From: Desulfatibacillum aliphaticivorans DSM 15576
GTDB taxonomy: Bacteria > Desulfobacterota > Desulfobacteria > Desulfobacterales > Desulfatibacillaceae
Reading direction: 5' to 3'
Assembly: GCF_000429905.1 (NCBI RefSeq)
Contig: NZ_AUCT01000002.1
Span: forward strand, 372,001-436,000
DNA: 64,000 nt
Shown: positions 52,150 through 59,324 of the stretch, in pieces
Position numbering within the stretch: the stretch's first letter is position 1
Layout: each line of letters begins with the position of its first letter
Made by a program: the position numbers and the translations under genes
Notes under the pieces: generated by a model
Databases searched by the model: none
Seen by the model: only the letters and a program-made list of their open reading frames with translations
Told to the model about the DNA's origin: nothing

Positions 52150-52392
52150 ATGGCAAAGAAACAGGTCAAAGCAAAGATGTCCGGGGTTTTTTATCGCAAA
52201 CCCGCTCCCGAGGAGCCCCCTTATTGCGAGGTAGGGGACGTGGTGAAGAAAAAACAAATTCTGGGGCTCTTGGAAACCATGAAGGTTTTTCAAAAGGTCA
52301 AATCCACGGCCGACGGAACCATTGTGGAGATCCTTGCGGAAAACGAACAAACCCTCAAAGACGGGGACGTGATGTTTGTCATTGAAACCTGA
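52150..52392 (+). CDS. biotin carboxyl carrier protein
   Basis: An 80-residue biotinyl domain. The lysine to be biotinylated is K45 in LGLLETMKVFQKVKS (the AMKM-like hook reads TMKV). Being only the domain, without the Pro/Ala-rich linker of AccB, it resembles the free carrier of transcarboxylase or decarboxylase systems. It sits directly behind the two carboxyltransferase genes with GGAGG before the ATG, and would carry CO2 between the two active sites. Lipoylation is an alternative but the MK context favours biotin. Confidence 0.88.
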   Translation: MAKKQVKAKMSGVFYRKPAPEEPPYCEVGDVVKKKQILGLLETMKVFQKVKSTADGTIVEILAENEQTLKDGDVMFVIET

Positions 52393-52437
52393 TCTTCTGT
52401 TCAGGAGGAAGGCGAATAATTAGGAAAGGAGGGCGCC

Positions 52438-52932
52438 ATGGTAGGAAAAGTTGAGGTGGTTGTGAACGAGGAAAACAAGAAGGTCTGCCGCATAACCTCT
52501 CACCGGAGGACTCTATCCGAAACCGACATTGTCAATTTTGTAAACCTGGTCGGGCTGCACGAGCCCCCTTTTATCGATATGGAGTTTGTCCAGCAAACCC
52601 TGCCGGGCCTGCATAATAAACGGTTCGCTCCCGCGCCTTTGCTGATTTCGCTGGGCATGGGCCTGATCGCGACCAGAATCATGGACGTCATCAATACCCT
52701 GGCCCAGGAGGAAAACCTGGGCGCCTTCCACGGCATGGTGGGGCTGGAGGCCGTGGTGAAATATCCGGCCTTTCCCGGCGACACCCTGCAGGTGGAGGTG
52801 GAGGCCTATGTGGACCGCGTGACGTCAAAGGGCAAATATTTGGTGAACCTGAAGCATGTTGTAAAAAATCAGGACGGCATTCCGGTTACCATCTTCACCG
52901 AAAAAGTCATGTTCGAGCCAAAGAAAGATTAA
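52438..52932 (+). CDS. MaoC-like hotdog dehydratase/thioesterase
   Basis: A 164-residue hotdog-fold protein of the MaoC/R-hydratase type. ITSHRRTLSETDIVNFVNLV and RFAPAPLLISLGMGL match the central helix region of MaoC-like enzymes, and VVKYPAFPGDTLQVEVEAYV the following strands. It probably hydrates an enoyl-CoA or hydrolyses a CoA ester within the pathway. No crotonase-type hydratase lies in this operon, so it may fill that step. GGAAAGGAGGG precedes the ATG. Confidence 0.78.
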   Translation: MVGKVEVVVNEENKKVCRITSHRRTLSETDIVNFVNLVGLHEPPFIDMEFVQQTLPGLHNKRFAPAPLLISLGMGLIATRIMDVINTLAQEENLGAFHGMVGLEAVVKYPAFPGDTLQVEVEAYVDRVTSKGKYLVNLKHVVKNQDGIPVTIFTEKVMFEPKKD

Positions 52933-52969
52933 GGCTGGTTCAATAAATCAATCCAATAAGGAGTGCAGC

Positions 52970-53755
52970 ATGAAGGCAATTTGCGAGGACCTGGCCGCCG
53001 AAGGCCAGGCATTGGACGACATTGTTGCAAATATCAGCGATGAAGAATGGGACATTGTAACGCCATTCGACGGTTGGACCGTCAAGGCGGAAATCGCCCA
53101 CATTGCTTTTTTCGACTATATCGCCCGGTTGTCCGCTTCGGACAAGGAATCTTTCGACATGGAAATGACCAAGATGATCGAAAATTTCGACCGGCTTTTT
53201 GAAGTCACCCTGGAGCCCGGCATGAACCGGAGCAACCAGGAGCTTCTTTCGTGGTGGAGGGCGGAACGCAAGGCCATGATCGACGCCTATCTGGCATGCG
53301 ATCCCAAGCAGCGCCTTCCCTGGCACATCCCCATGAGCGCCCGCTCCTCCGCTACGGCGCGGCTTATGGAAACCTGGGCCCACGGCCAGGACGTGGTGGA
53401 CGCTCTGGGCGTCAAGCGGGAGGCCACGGACCGCTTAAAGCATATCGCACATCTTGGGGTAGCCACCTTTGGCTGGAGCTTCAAGGTTCGGGACCTGACG
53501 CTTCCTGACGCCCCAGTGCGGGTGGAATTGACAGGGCCTTCGGGCGACTTGTGGACCTGGGGCGATAAGACGGCCGCGGACAAAATTGTGGGCGACGCCG
53601 AGGATTTTTGTCTGGTGGTCATCCAGCGCCGGCATTTTAAGGATACCAAGCTGGAAGTGATTGGAGACACGGCGGAAAAATGGATGTCCGTGGCTCAGGT
53701 ATTCGCCGGTCCTCCGGCGGAAGGCCCCAAGCCGGGCTCTTTTCCCAAGTCCTGA
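52970..53755 (+). CDS. TIGR03084-family (DinB-like) protein
   Basis: A 261-residue protein matching the TIGR03084/mycothiol-dependent maleylpyruvate isomerase-like (DinB) fold. TPFDGWTVKAEIAHIAFFDY holds the first metal-ligand His region, and RLMETWAHGQDVVDALG a later one; the C-terminal part is an SCP2-like strand domain (VRVELTGPSGDLWTWGD). Such proteins are best known in actinobacteria near acyl-CoA genes. An anaerobe would not make mycothiol, so the ligand here is unknown. AAGGAGTG precedes the ATG. The 370-nt gap after it holds the second GC-rich repeat. Confidence 0.75.
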   Translation: MKAICEDLAAEGQALDDIVANISDEEWDIVTPFDGWTVKAEIAHIAFFDYIARLSASDKESFDMEMTKMIENFDRLFEVTLEPGMNRSNQELLSWWRAERKAMIDAYLACDPKQRLPWHIPMSARSSATARLMETWAHGQDVVDALGVKREATDRLKHIAHLGVATFGWSFKVRDLTLPDAPVRVELTGPSGDLWTWGDKTAADKIVGDAEDFCLVVIQRRHFKDTKLEVIGDTAEKWMSVAQVFAGPPAEGPKPGSFPKS

Positions 53756-53889
53756 AAATCTGACTGAAAGCGCCAGCCTTCAAATAAACCTTATTAACCC
53801 AATTTCTGGGAGTGAAGTATATTCCAGATATTTAGGAAATTGTGACAGGCATAGAGGAATTAGACGTCAACGCCGACTCTCAAAAAGCT

Positions 53890-53988
53890 CCCTCCCCCTT
53901 GACGGGGGAGGGTTGGGGTGGGGGTGACATTACTTGGCATTCCAGAGTCCCCCCCATCCTGTCCTTCCCCCGCCAGGGGGGAAGGGAC
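53890..53988. repeat. 99-bp GC-rich double-hairpin repeat, copy 2
   Basis: Same arms as copy 1 (21736-21833): CCCTCCCCC-TTGA-CGGGGGAGGG and TTCCCCC-GCCA-GGGGGGAA. Only the bases around 53930-53955 differ. It interrupts the operon between the TIGR03084 gene and the next acyl-CoA dehydrogenase, so the following genes may use a separate promoter. Nothing else is seen in 53756-54127. Confidence 0.8.
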
Positions 53989-54127
53989 CATGAATATAGG
54001 GCTCTGGCATATAGGCAGATCTTAGGTCCAGACGTAATTACTTGATTTCAAGGCATTACTTCCAACTCCAAGAGTTGAAGTATTAACCGTACTGCTTATT
54101 CCATCAACGAAAATAGAGGGAGAAACC

Positions 54128-55300
54128 ATGACAACGCAAAATATCAAGACGGCAGACCAGATGTATTTCACTAAAGAACATGACCTGGTTCGAAAATCGG
54201 TTCGGGATTTTGTGAAAAAGGAAATCGCCCCCAACCTGGACGAATGGGAGGAAACCGGAGAAACCCCATTGCACGCGTTGTTCAAAAAAATGGGTGACCT
54301 GGGATTCCTGGGCATCCGGTACGATCCCAAATACGGCGGTCAGGGCCTGGATTATTGGTACGAACTGGTATTTCTGGAGGAGCTGGCCCACATACAGGGC
54401 CTTGGCCTGCCCGTGGCCATTGCGGTGCAAACCCACATGGCCACGCCCGCCATCTATGAATTCGGAAGCGAATACTTGAAGGAGACCTATCTGGTTCCGG
54501 CCATAGCGGGCGACATGGTGACCTCCATCGCCGTCACGGAGCCGGGCGCCGGGTCCGACGTGAGCGCCCTGGCCACCACCGCCAAAAAGGACGGGGACCA
54601 TTACGTCATCAACGGGTCCAAAACCTACATCACCAACGGAACCCAGGCGGACTATCTCACGCTGCTCGCCCGCACAAGCGACGATCCCGGATACCATTCC
54701 TTTAGCCTGTTCGTGGTTCCCACCAACCTGCCGGGCTTTCAGGTCAGCAAGAAGCTCGACAAACTGGGGATGCGAAGCAGCGACACGGCCGAGCTTTTTT
54801 TCGACGACGTGCGCATCCCCAAGGAAAACCTCATAGGCCGGGAAGGCGAGGGCTTCATCTACCAGATGCAGCAATTCCAGCACGAACGTTTTTCCGCCAT
54901 CCCCGGAGGCTACATTGTGGCCAAGGATATCATCGACCTGACGCTCGACTATATCAAAGGGCGCGTTGTGTTCGGCAAGCCGTTAATCAAACGGGAGCTT
55001 TTGCAGCATCGCCTGGCCCAGTGGCTGACCGAGATCGAGTGCCTGAAATCCCTCACCTATCACATCGTCCAAATGAAAATGGCGGGCCTGGAATGCACCC
55101 GGGAGATTTCCATGGGCAAGTTGAAAGCCGCCAAGGTTTTGCAGGGAGTCGCAGCGGACTGCATCCAGATGTTCGGCGGCATGGGTTTTATGAACGAAGC
55201 TCTGATTACGCGGTTTTATCGGGACGCCCGCATTATTTCCGTCGGCGGCGGGGCTGACGAGGTCATGTGCCAGGTGATCGCCCGGCTCGAAGGCTTCTAA
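54128..55300 (+). CDS. acyl-CoA dehydrogenase (2)
   Basis: A 390-residue close paralogue of the 45989 product: both share FTKEHD, LFKKMGDLGFLGIRYDPKYG and GQGLDYWYE almost unchanged. The C-terminal base site reads VGGGADEVM with no Glu, while QFQHERFS keeps the helix-G Glu. It oxidises an acyl-CoA with electron transfer to ETF. Two near-twins in one locus suggest successive oxidations of related intermediates or two chain-length ranges. GAGGGAG precedes ATG 54128. Confidence 0.9.
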   Translation: MTTQNIKTADQMYFTKEHDLVRKSVRDFVKKEIAPNLDEWEETGETPLHALFKKMGDLGFLGIRYDPKYGGQGLDYWYELVFLEELAHIQGLGLPVAIAVQTHMATPAIYEFGSEYLKETYLVPAIAGDMVTSIAVTEPGAGSDVSALATTAKKDGDHYVINGSKTYITNGTQADYLTLLARTSDDPGYHSFSLFVVPTNLPGFQVSKKLDKLGMRSSDTAELFFDDVRIPKENLIGREGEGFIYQMQQFQHERFSAIPGGYIVAKDIIDLTLDYIKGRVVFGKPLIKRELLQHRLAQWLTEIECLKSLTYHIVQMKMAGLECTREISMGKLKAAKVLQGVAADCIQMFGGMGFMNEALITRFYRDARIISVGGGADEVMCQVIARLEGF

Positions 55301-55364
55301 AAAGGCCGGAAAGCAGGATTCAACCCGGGCGCCCATGATTTTGCAGATCAAAAAAGGAGCAAGC

Positions 55365-56564
55365 ATGGAATTTCAATTCACGGAAAAAGAATTGGCTTTC
55401 AGAGCTGAACTGGAAGCATTCATCAAAAGCGCCCTCCCCCCGGACTGGCAGGAACGAGCCAGAAGCTGGCCCGGCGGATACGGCGCCATGGAATATGATT
55501 CCGAACAGGATCGGCAAGACGCGGAAATCTTCAAGCAAAAAATGGTGGATGAAGGCTGGTTTACGGTCTCCTGGCCCAAGGAATACGGAGGCCGGGGCCT
55601 CTCCAACATGGAGCAGGCCATCTATTTTGAACGCACCAGCTACTACCGCGCCCCCAGCTTGAACATTGCCACGGCCATCATGGGGCCCACTATCCTGCAG
55701 ATAGGCACGGAGGAAAACAAGGAAGACTGGGTCCCTGGAATCGCCAGGGGCGAAATTGAAATGTGGCTGGGATACAGCGAGCCTGACGCAGGGTCCGACC
55801 TGGCTTCCATCCGGACCACGGCCGTCCGTGAAGGGGACGAATACGTTCTCAACGGCCAGAAAATCTGGAGCAGCCTGGCCCACGCCTCCAATTACGGCTG
55901 GGTCATCGCGCGCACCGACCCGGACGGGCATCGCCACCGGAGCGTGAGCATCCTGGTGGTGGACAACAATACCCCCGGGGTCGCCATTCGCCCTCTCATT
56001 AACATTATAGGCGTGCACTCGTTCAACGAAGTGTTTTTTGACAATGTGCGCGTTCCCGCCCGAAACCTCATAGGGCAGGAAAACATGGGCTTTTACTACC
56101 TCATGACCGCCCTGGATTTCGAAAGGCTCATCGTGAATATCGGCGCCTTCAAACACGGCCTGGAAATGCTTTGCGACTACGTAAAGCAGACGGAACGGGG
56201 CGGCAAGCCTCTCGGCAAAGATCCCCACGTGCGGAGAAAGCTGGCCGAAATCGCCGCAAGGGTGGAGATTGCCTATCTTTTCTATTGGAGAACCGCCACC
56301 CTGCTGGACCGGGGGAAGATTCCCAGCGTGGAGTCCTCGGCCCTCAAGCTGGTCACCACCGAGTTGAGCCGAATGCTGGCCAACGCCAGCATGGAAATCC
56401 TCGGCCCATACAGTCTGTTGATGGACCCCACCCAGGGCGCGCCCATGAACGGCATGGCGCCCAGGGGATACCTGGACTGCATCTCCGCCACCATCGGCGC
56501 CGGAACCTCGGAGATCCAACGCAATATCATCGCCACGCGGGGGCTGGGGCTGCCGTCCAAGTAA
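55365..56564 (+). CDS. acyl-CoA dehydrogenase (3), probable alpha subunit
   Basis: A 399-residue dehydrogenase resembling the FadE17/FadE29 group. It has YSEPDAGSDLASIRTTA, VLNGQKIWSSLAHAS, helix-G Glu in ALDFERLIVNI, and the C-terminal SATIGAGTSEIQRNIIATR. I chose ATG 55365 (AAAGGAG upstream) over 55335. Together with the following, Glu-lacking gene it looks like an alpha/beta pair such as the heterotetrameric dehydrogenases that act on steroid or cyclic side chains. That comparison is inference from sequence layout. Confidence 0.85.
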   Translation: MEFQFTEKELAFRAELEAFIKSALPPDWQERARSWPGGYGAMEYDSEQDRQDAEIFKQKMVDEGWFTVSWPKEYGGRGLSNMEQAIYFERTSYYRAPSLNIATAIMGPTILQIGTEENKEDWVPGIARGEIEMWLGYSEPDAGSDLASIRTTAVREGDEYVLNGQKIWSSLAHASNYGWVIARTDPDGHRHRSVSILVVDNNTPGVAIRPLINIIGVHSFNEVFFDNVRVPARNLIGQENMGFYYLMTALDFERLIVNIGAFKHGLEMLCDYVKQTERGGKPLGKDPHVRRKLAEIAARVEIAYLFYWRTATLLDRGKIPSVESSALKLVTTELSRMLANASMEILGPYSLLMDPTQGAPMNGMAPRGYLDCISATIGAGTSEIQRNIIATRGLGLPSK

Positions 56565-56620
56565 GGGCTTGATAAACAGGAAATCCTTCCCATGGGAAAA
56601 GCGATAAAAGGAGCGTATCA

Positions 56621-57742
56621 ATGGATTTGGATTTGACCAAGGAACAAGGCTTTATCAAGTCGTCGGCCCGGGAGTTTTTAAAAAAGGAATGCCCGGTCTC
56701 CACGGTGCGGGAAATGCGCGACGACCCGGAGGGCTTCTCCCGGGACGTCTGGAAAAAAATGGCGGTCCTGGGCTGGCAGGGAATCATGATTCCCGAGGAA
56801 TACGATGGCATGGGAGGCGATTTCCTGGACCTCGCCCTCATCCTGGAAGCCATGGGCGAAGTCTGCTGCAACGGGCCTTTTTTCTCCACCGTGGCGCTTG
56901 GCGCTACGGCTATTATAAATTTGGGAACCGAAGAGCAAAAAAAGGAGCTGCTCCCCCAAATTTCCAAAGGGAATCTCATTTTGTCCCTGGCGGTCGCCGA
57001 ACCGCAGCAGTGGTACGGGCTGGACGATATTCAAACCACGCTTACGGACACCGGCCAGGATTTGGTTCTCAACGGCGCCAAACTTTTTGTGGAGAACGCC
57101 CATATCTCCGACTACATCCTCTGCGTTGCACAAGGGCCGGGCAAGGGTTTAAGCGTGGTGATGGTGGATCCCCGCAGCCCCGGCGTCCAGAGCTCCCCCC
57201 TGAGCACCTTTGCTTACGAAAAACAATGCAATGCAACGTTTAAGAATGTGCTTATCCCGCGCGCTAACATCCTGGGAACGATGGGGGAAATGCGGGAAGA
57301 CCTGGAAGGCCTCCTGGAGTTCGCGGCATTGGCGAAATGCCTCGAAACAGTGGGCGTCCTCCAGGCGGCCTTCGAGCAAAGCGTGGAATACGCCAAATCC
57401 CGCAAGCAGTTCGGCCGGGCCATAGGCAGCTTCCAGGCCATCCAGCACCACTGCGCCAACATGGTCGTGGATGTGGACGGCGCCCGCTTCATTTCCTATC
57501 AGGCGGCATGGCGAGTGGCCAGGGGGCTTCCCGCTTCCGCGGAAATCTCCATGGCAAAGGCCTGGACCGGAGAAGCGGCCAAAAGGGTGACCGCCCTGAG
57601 CCATCAGATTCATGGGGCGATTTCCTTTTGCGACGAATTCGACCTGCATTTTTATTATCGAAAAGCCAAGGCCTGCGAAGCCGCTTTCGGCGACGTGCAG
57701 TATCATCTGGACAAAACGGCTGACCGGTTAGGGCTCGTGTAG
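56621..57742 (+). CDS. acyl-CoA dehydrogenase (4), probable non-catalytic beta subunit
   Basis: A 373-residue acyl-CoA dehydrogenase-like protein. The N-terminal half is normal (VLGWQGIMIPEEYDGMGGDF), but the helix-G region reads LEGLLEFAALAKC without the Glu-Arg pair, and the C-terminal region is IHGAISFCDEFDLHFYYRKA instead of the GGT motif. This pattern is typical of the second subunit of alpha2beta2 acyl-CoA dehydrogenases (FadE28-like). It begins 56 nt after subunit alpha. AAAGGAG precedes ATG 56621. Confidence 0.82.
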   Translation: MDLDLTKEQGFIKSSAREFLKKECPVSTVREMRDDPEGFSRDVWKKMAVLGWQGIMIPEEYDGMGGDFLDLALILEAMGEVCCNGPFFSTVALGATAIINLGTEEQKKELLPQISKGNLILSLAVAEPQQWYGLDDIQTTLTDTGQDLVLNGAKLFVENAHISDYILCVAQGPGKGLSVVMVDPRSPGVQSSPLSTFAYEKQCNATFKNVLIPRANILGTMGEMREDLEGLLEFAALAKCLETVGVLQAAFEQSVEYAKSRKQFGRAIGSFQAIQHHCANMVVDVDGARFISYQAAWRVARGLPASAEISMAKAWTGEAAKRVTALSHQIHGAISFCDEFDLHFYYRKAKACEAAFGDVQYHLDKTADRLGLV

Positions 57743-57770
57743 ATCAACATAAAGGGCGGAGCGACGGGAC

Positions 57771-57934
57771 ATGAAAATAGAAAACAACCTGACCGGAATG
57801 CTGGGCGTCCTGCTTCCCTGGATGCGGGCGTGGTTGACTCCCTGCCCAGCGTCAGGGAGTTCATAGACGGCATCATGACCCAGGCCGAAGAAATCATACA
57901 GCGTTTGCAGCAGTGGAATATGGTGCAGGATTGA
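57771..57934 (+). pseudogene. deletion remnant of a nitronate monooxygenase-like gene
   Basis: A start-like stretch, MKIENNLTGMLGVLLPW, resembles the N-terminus of 2-nitropropane dioxygenase/nitronate monooxygenase family proteins. About 10 codons later, in another frame, comes SLPSVREFIDGIMTQAEEII, the usual family C-terminus, ending in TGA at 57932-57934. About 90 percent of the gene is missing between them. In related bacteria such flavin oxidoreductases often lie beside acyl-CoA genes, so this is probably the decayed last gene of the operon. Confidence 0.6.
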
Positions 57935-57975
57935 CCCAAGACGGTCTGCCGCCCAAACTTGCCCATAAAAAATAA

Positions 57976-58016
57976 AAGGGGTTAGCCCTGTTTGAGCTAA
58001 CCCCTTGTTATTTTTT
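57976..58016 (+). terminator. rho-independent terminator of the catabolic operon
   Basis: AAGGGGTTAGC (57976-57986) pairs perfectly with GCTAACCCCTT (57996-58006) over a 9-nt loop, followed by GTTATTTTTT. It closes the operon begun at 45989. Confidence 0.85.
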
Positions 58017-58120
58017 GGCGCCCGCATCCGGGACGGCGTCACGAGGATGACGAAGACTGGCGGCTATTGCAGCCAAAAGGGCTTGGAATAGCCCTCGGAA
58101 TTTTCGTTACTCCGAAAGAT

Positions 58121-58180
58121 CGTCATCCCGGCAAGGGACGGTCTGGTTTGGGAGATCGTACCGCAACCCGGGACCCAGCG
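58121..58180. repeat. single 60-bp unit of the GACGCTGGGTCCCC repeat, inverted
   Basis: Read on the minus strand it starts CGCTGGGTCCCGGG and ends TTGCCGGGATGACG, which matches the 60-bp left units at 3042-3101 and 43785-43844. It lies in a gene-free 250-nt gap. Confidence 0.6.
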
Positions 58181-58235
58181 CCCTCAAGGCGCTGGATTTC
58201 AAAGAGGGAATTTACCCATTATTTCAGAATGATAT

Positions 58236-58264
58236 AAAGTTAATCAATTAGTAAGGGACGTCCC
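58236..58264. repeat. GGGACGTCCC REP, solo copy 1
   Basis: AAGTTAATCAATTAGTAAGG followed by GACGTCCC. The core GGGACGTCCC (58255-58264) is palindromic. It has the same orientation as copy 2 at 58531-58558 and brackets a transposase remnant. Confidence 0.7.
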
Positions 58265-58383
58265 ATAGAATCTCAGGGCATCACTTCCGCCTGTTTGACC
58301 CAGCGATTTTCGGGAGACAGCTTGCCGCCGAAAGGCAGGATGAATTCTTCAAAGGTCATTTGTTTTGCATCGCGGATGTACAT
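58262..58383 (-). pseudogene. truncated IS transposase N-terminus
   Basis: From an ATG at 58383 the minus strand reads MYIRDAKQMTFEEFILPFGG, then KLSPENRWVKQAEVMP and a stop. FGGKLxPENRWVKxAExxPW is the characteristic N-terminus of an IS5/IS1182-group transposase. The expected Trp codon after MP is TGA here, and the homology ends at the REP just beyond. It is a decayed insertion sequence end. Confidence 0.65.
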
Positions 58384-58530
58384 GAAAGCTCCTGACAAGG
58401 TGCAAGGTTCTTGGGCCCAAAAGCCCATTTTTCGTGCATCAATGCCAGCATAATTAGCATATTTAAAGATAAAATTCAATAAGTTATTTGTTTTTTAGTA
58501 AACCCTATTTATTATTTCAAACAGATAAAA

Positions 58531-58562
58531 AGTTACTCACTTAGTAAGGGACGTCCCCTAAA
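58531..58562. repeat. GGGACGTCCC REP, solo copy 2
   Basis: AGTTACTCACTTAGTAAGGG then ACGTCCCCTAAA, followed by a second partial ACGTCCCCTAAA at 58568-58579. Closest in sequence to the copies that bracket the RAYT gene. It overlaps the end of the orphan gene 58541-59200. Confidence 0.7.
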
Positions 58563-59200
58563 CTTTCACGTCCCCTAAAAATTCCTGTAGGTATCCCTTC
58601 CTTCTCTATCTCATACGATATCTGCTCTATCAACTCTTCCCCTCCTATAAACTGAAAAACAGCGTGGATGTCTTCATCTTCCCAGGCGCGGGCTACCATG
58701 GCATTCCTTCTCCTATCTAAAAAGTCAAAAAGCTCCTTTTCTGTTAAGCCGAGTAAATAATCGACTGCATCTTCAAAAAGGCGTTTGGGGGTGAAGAAAT
58801 CGTCCGTGGGCAGCACTAACATGACTTTTCTGCCCCTTCTCATACAATCGTAGTGATAGCTATTAAATGGCAAGGATAACTCACAAACCGTGCAGGGCAC
58901 ATTCTTAACAAGTTCATTTGGTGCATATACGCTTTTACATCCAGGAGGAGGAGTGTGTTGTGAATCCAGCAGCTTTTTTTTCTGCATTCGGTTACCTTTG
59001 AACTCCCCTCCCCAAGTTTTCCACCTTAAAATGCTTTTATAAAGATAGGCAATGTTCTCCAAGAATACTGCCAAAAATTCAGTCAATAGGGACTTATTTT
59101 CAGCAACAATTGTAAGTGTTAAAAAACCCGTTTTCAAATAGGGGTCTTTATTTTCCCAAAGATAAATGCCTCTTTCTTTGACATATTTGATGCCGTTCAT
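58541..59200 (-). CDS. orphan protein whose C-terminus is encoded by a REP
   Basis: A 219-residue protein with no family that I recognise. There is a CxxC in CTVCELSLPFNSYHYDC, several Trp/Arg-rich helices (RRRNAMVARAWEDEDIHAVF), and no signal peptide. The last residues GRESLGDVPY and the stop codon are encoded by the REP at 58531-58562, so the original gene was probably longer and lost its end when the REP arrived. AT-rich composition and repeats on both sides point to acquired DNA. The start is ATG 59200 without a clear ribosome site. Confidence 0.5.
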   Translation of the reverse strand: MNGIKYVKERGIYLWENKDPYLKTGFLTLTIVAENKSLLTEFLAVFLENIAYLYKSILRWKTWGGEFKGNRMQKKKLLDSQHTPPPGCKSVYAPNELVKNVPCTVCELSLPFNSYHYDCMRRGRKVMLVLPTDDFFTPKRLFEDAVDYLLGLTEKELFDFLDRRRNAMVARAWEDEDIHAVFQFIGGEELIEQISYEIEKEGIPTGIFRGRESLGDVPY

Positions 59201-59269
59201 TTATTATTCCTATTTGGTAAAATAAGTGTGGGTATCAGCGCCTCCGACCAAAGGAAGGGTGTAATTCTT

Positions 59270-59287
59270 GGGGACGTCCCTTAATAA
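59270..59287. repeat. RAYT-flanking REP, left (inverted)
   Basis: GGGGACGTCCCTTAATAA is the exact complement of the right copy at 60379-60396. Flanking bases extend the match imperfectly (TAACTTGA to the right of it). Confidence 0.85.
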
Positions 59288-59324
59288 AATACTAACTTGA
59301 ATTTGAAGAATACTCGCCAGAGAC

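Noticed and set aside
58121..58562. CRISPR array (short repeats at several places)
   Set aside because: The repeats are few, irregularly spaced, differ in orientation and have REP-type palindromes. No cas gene is present.
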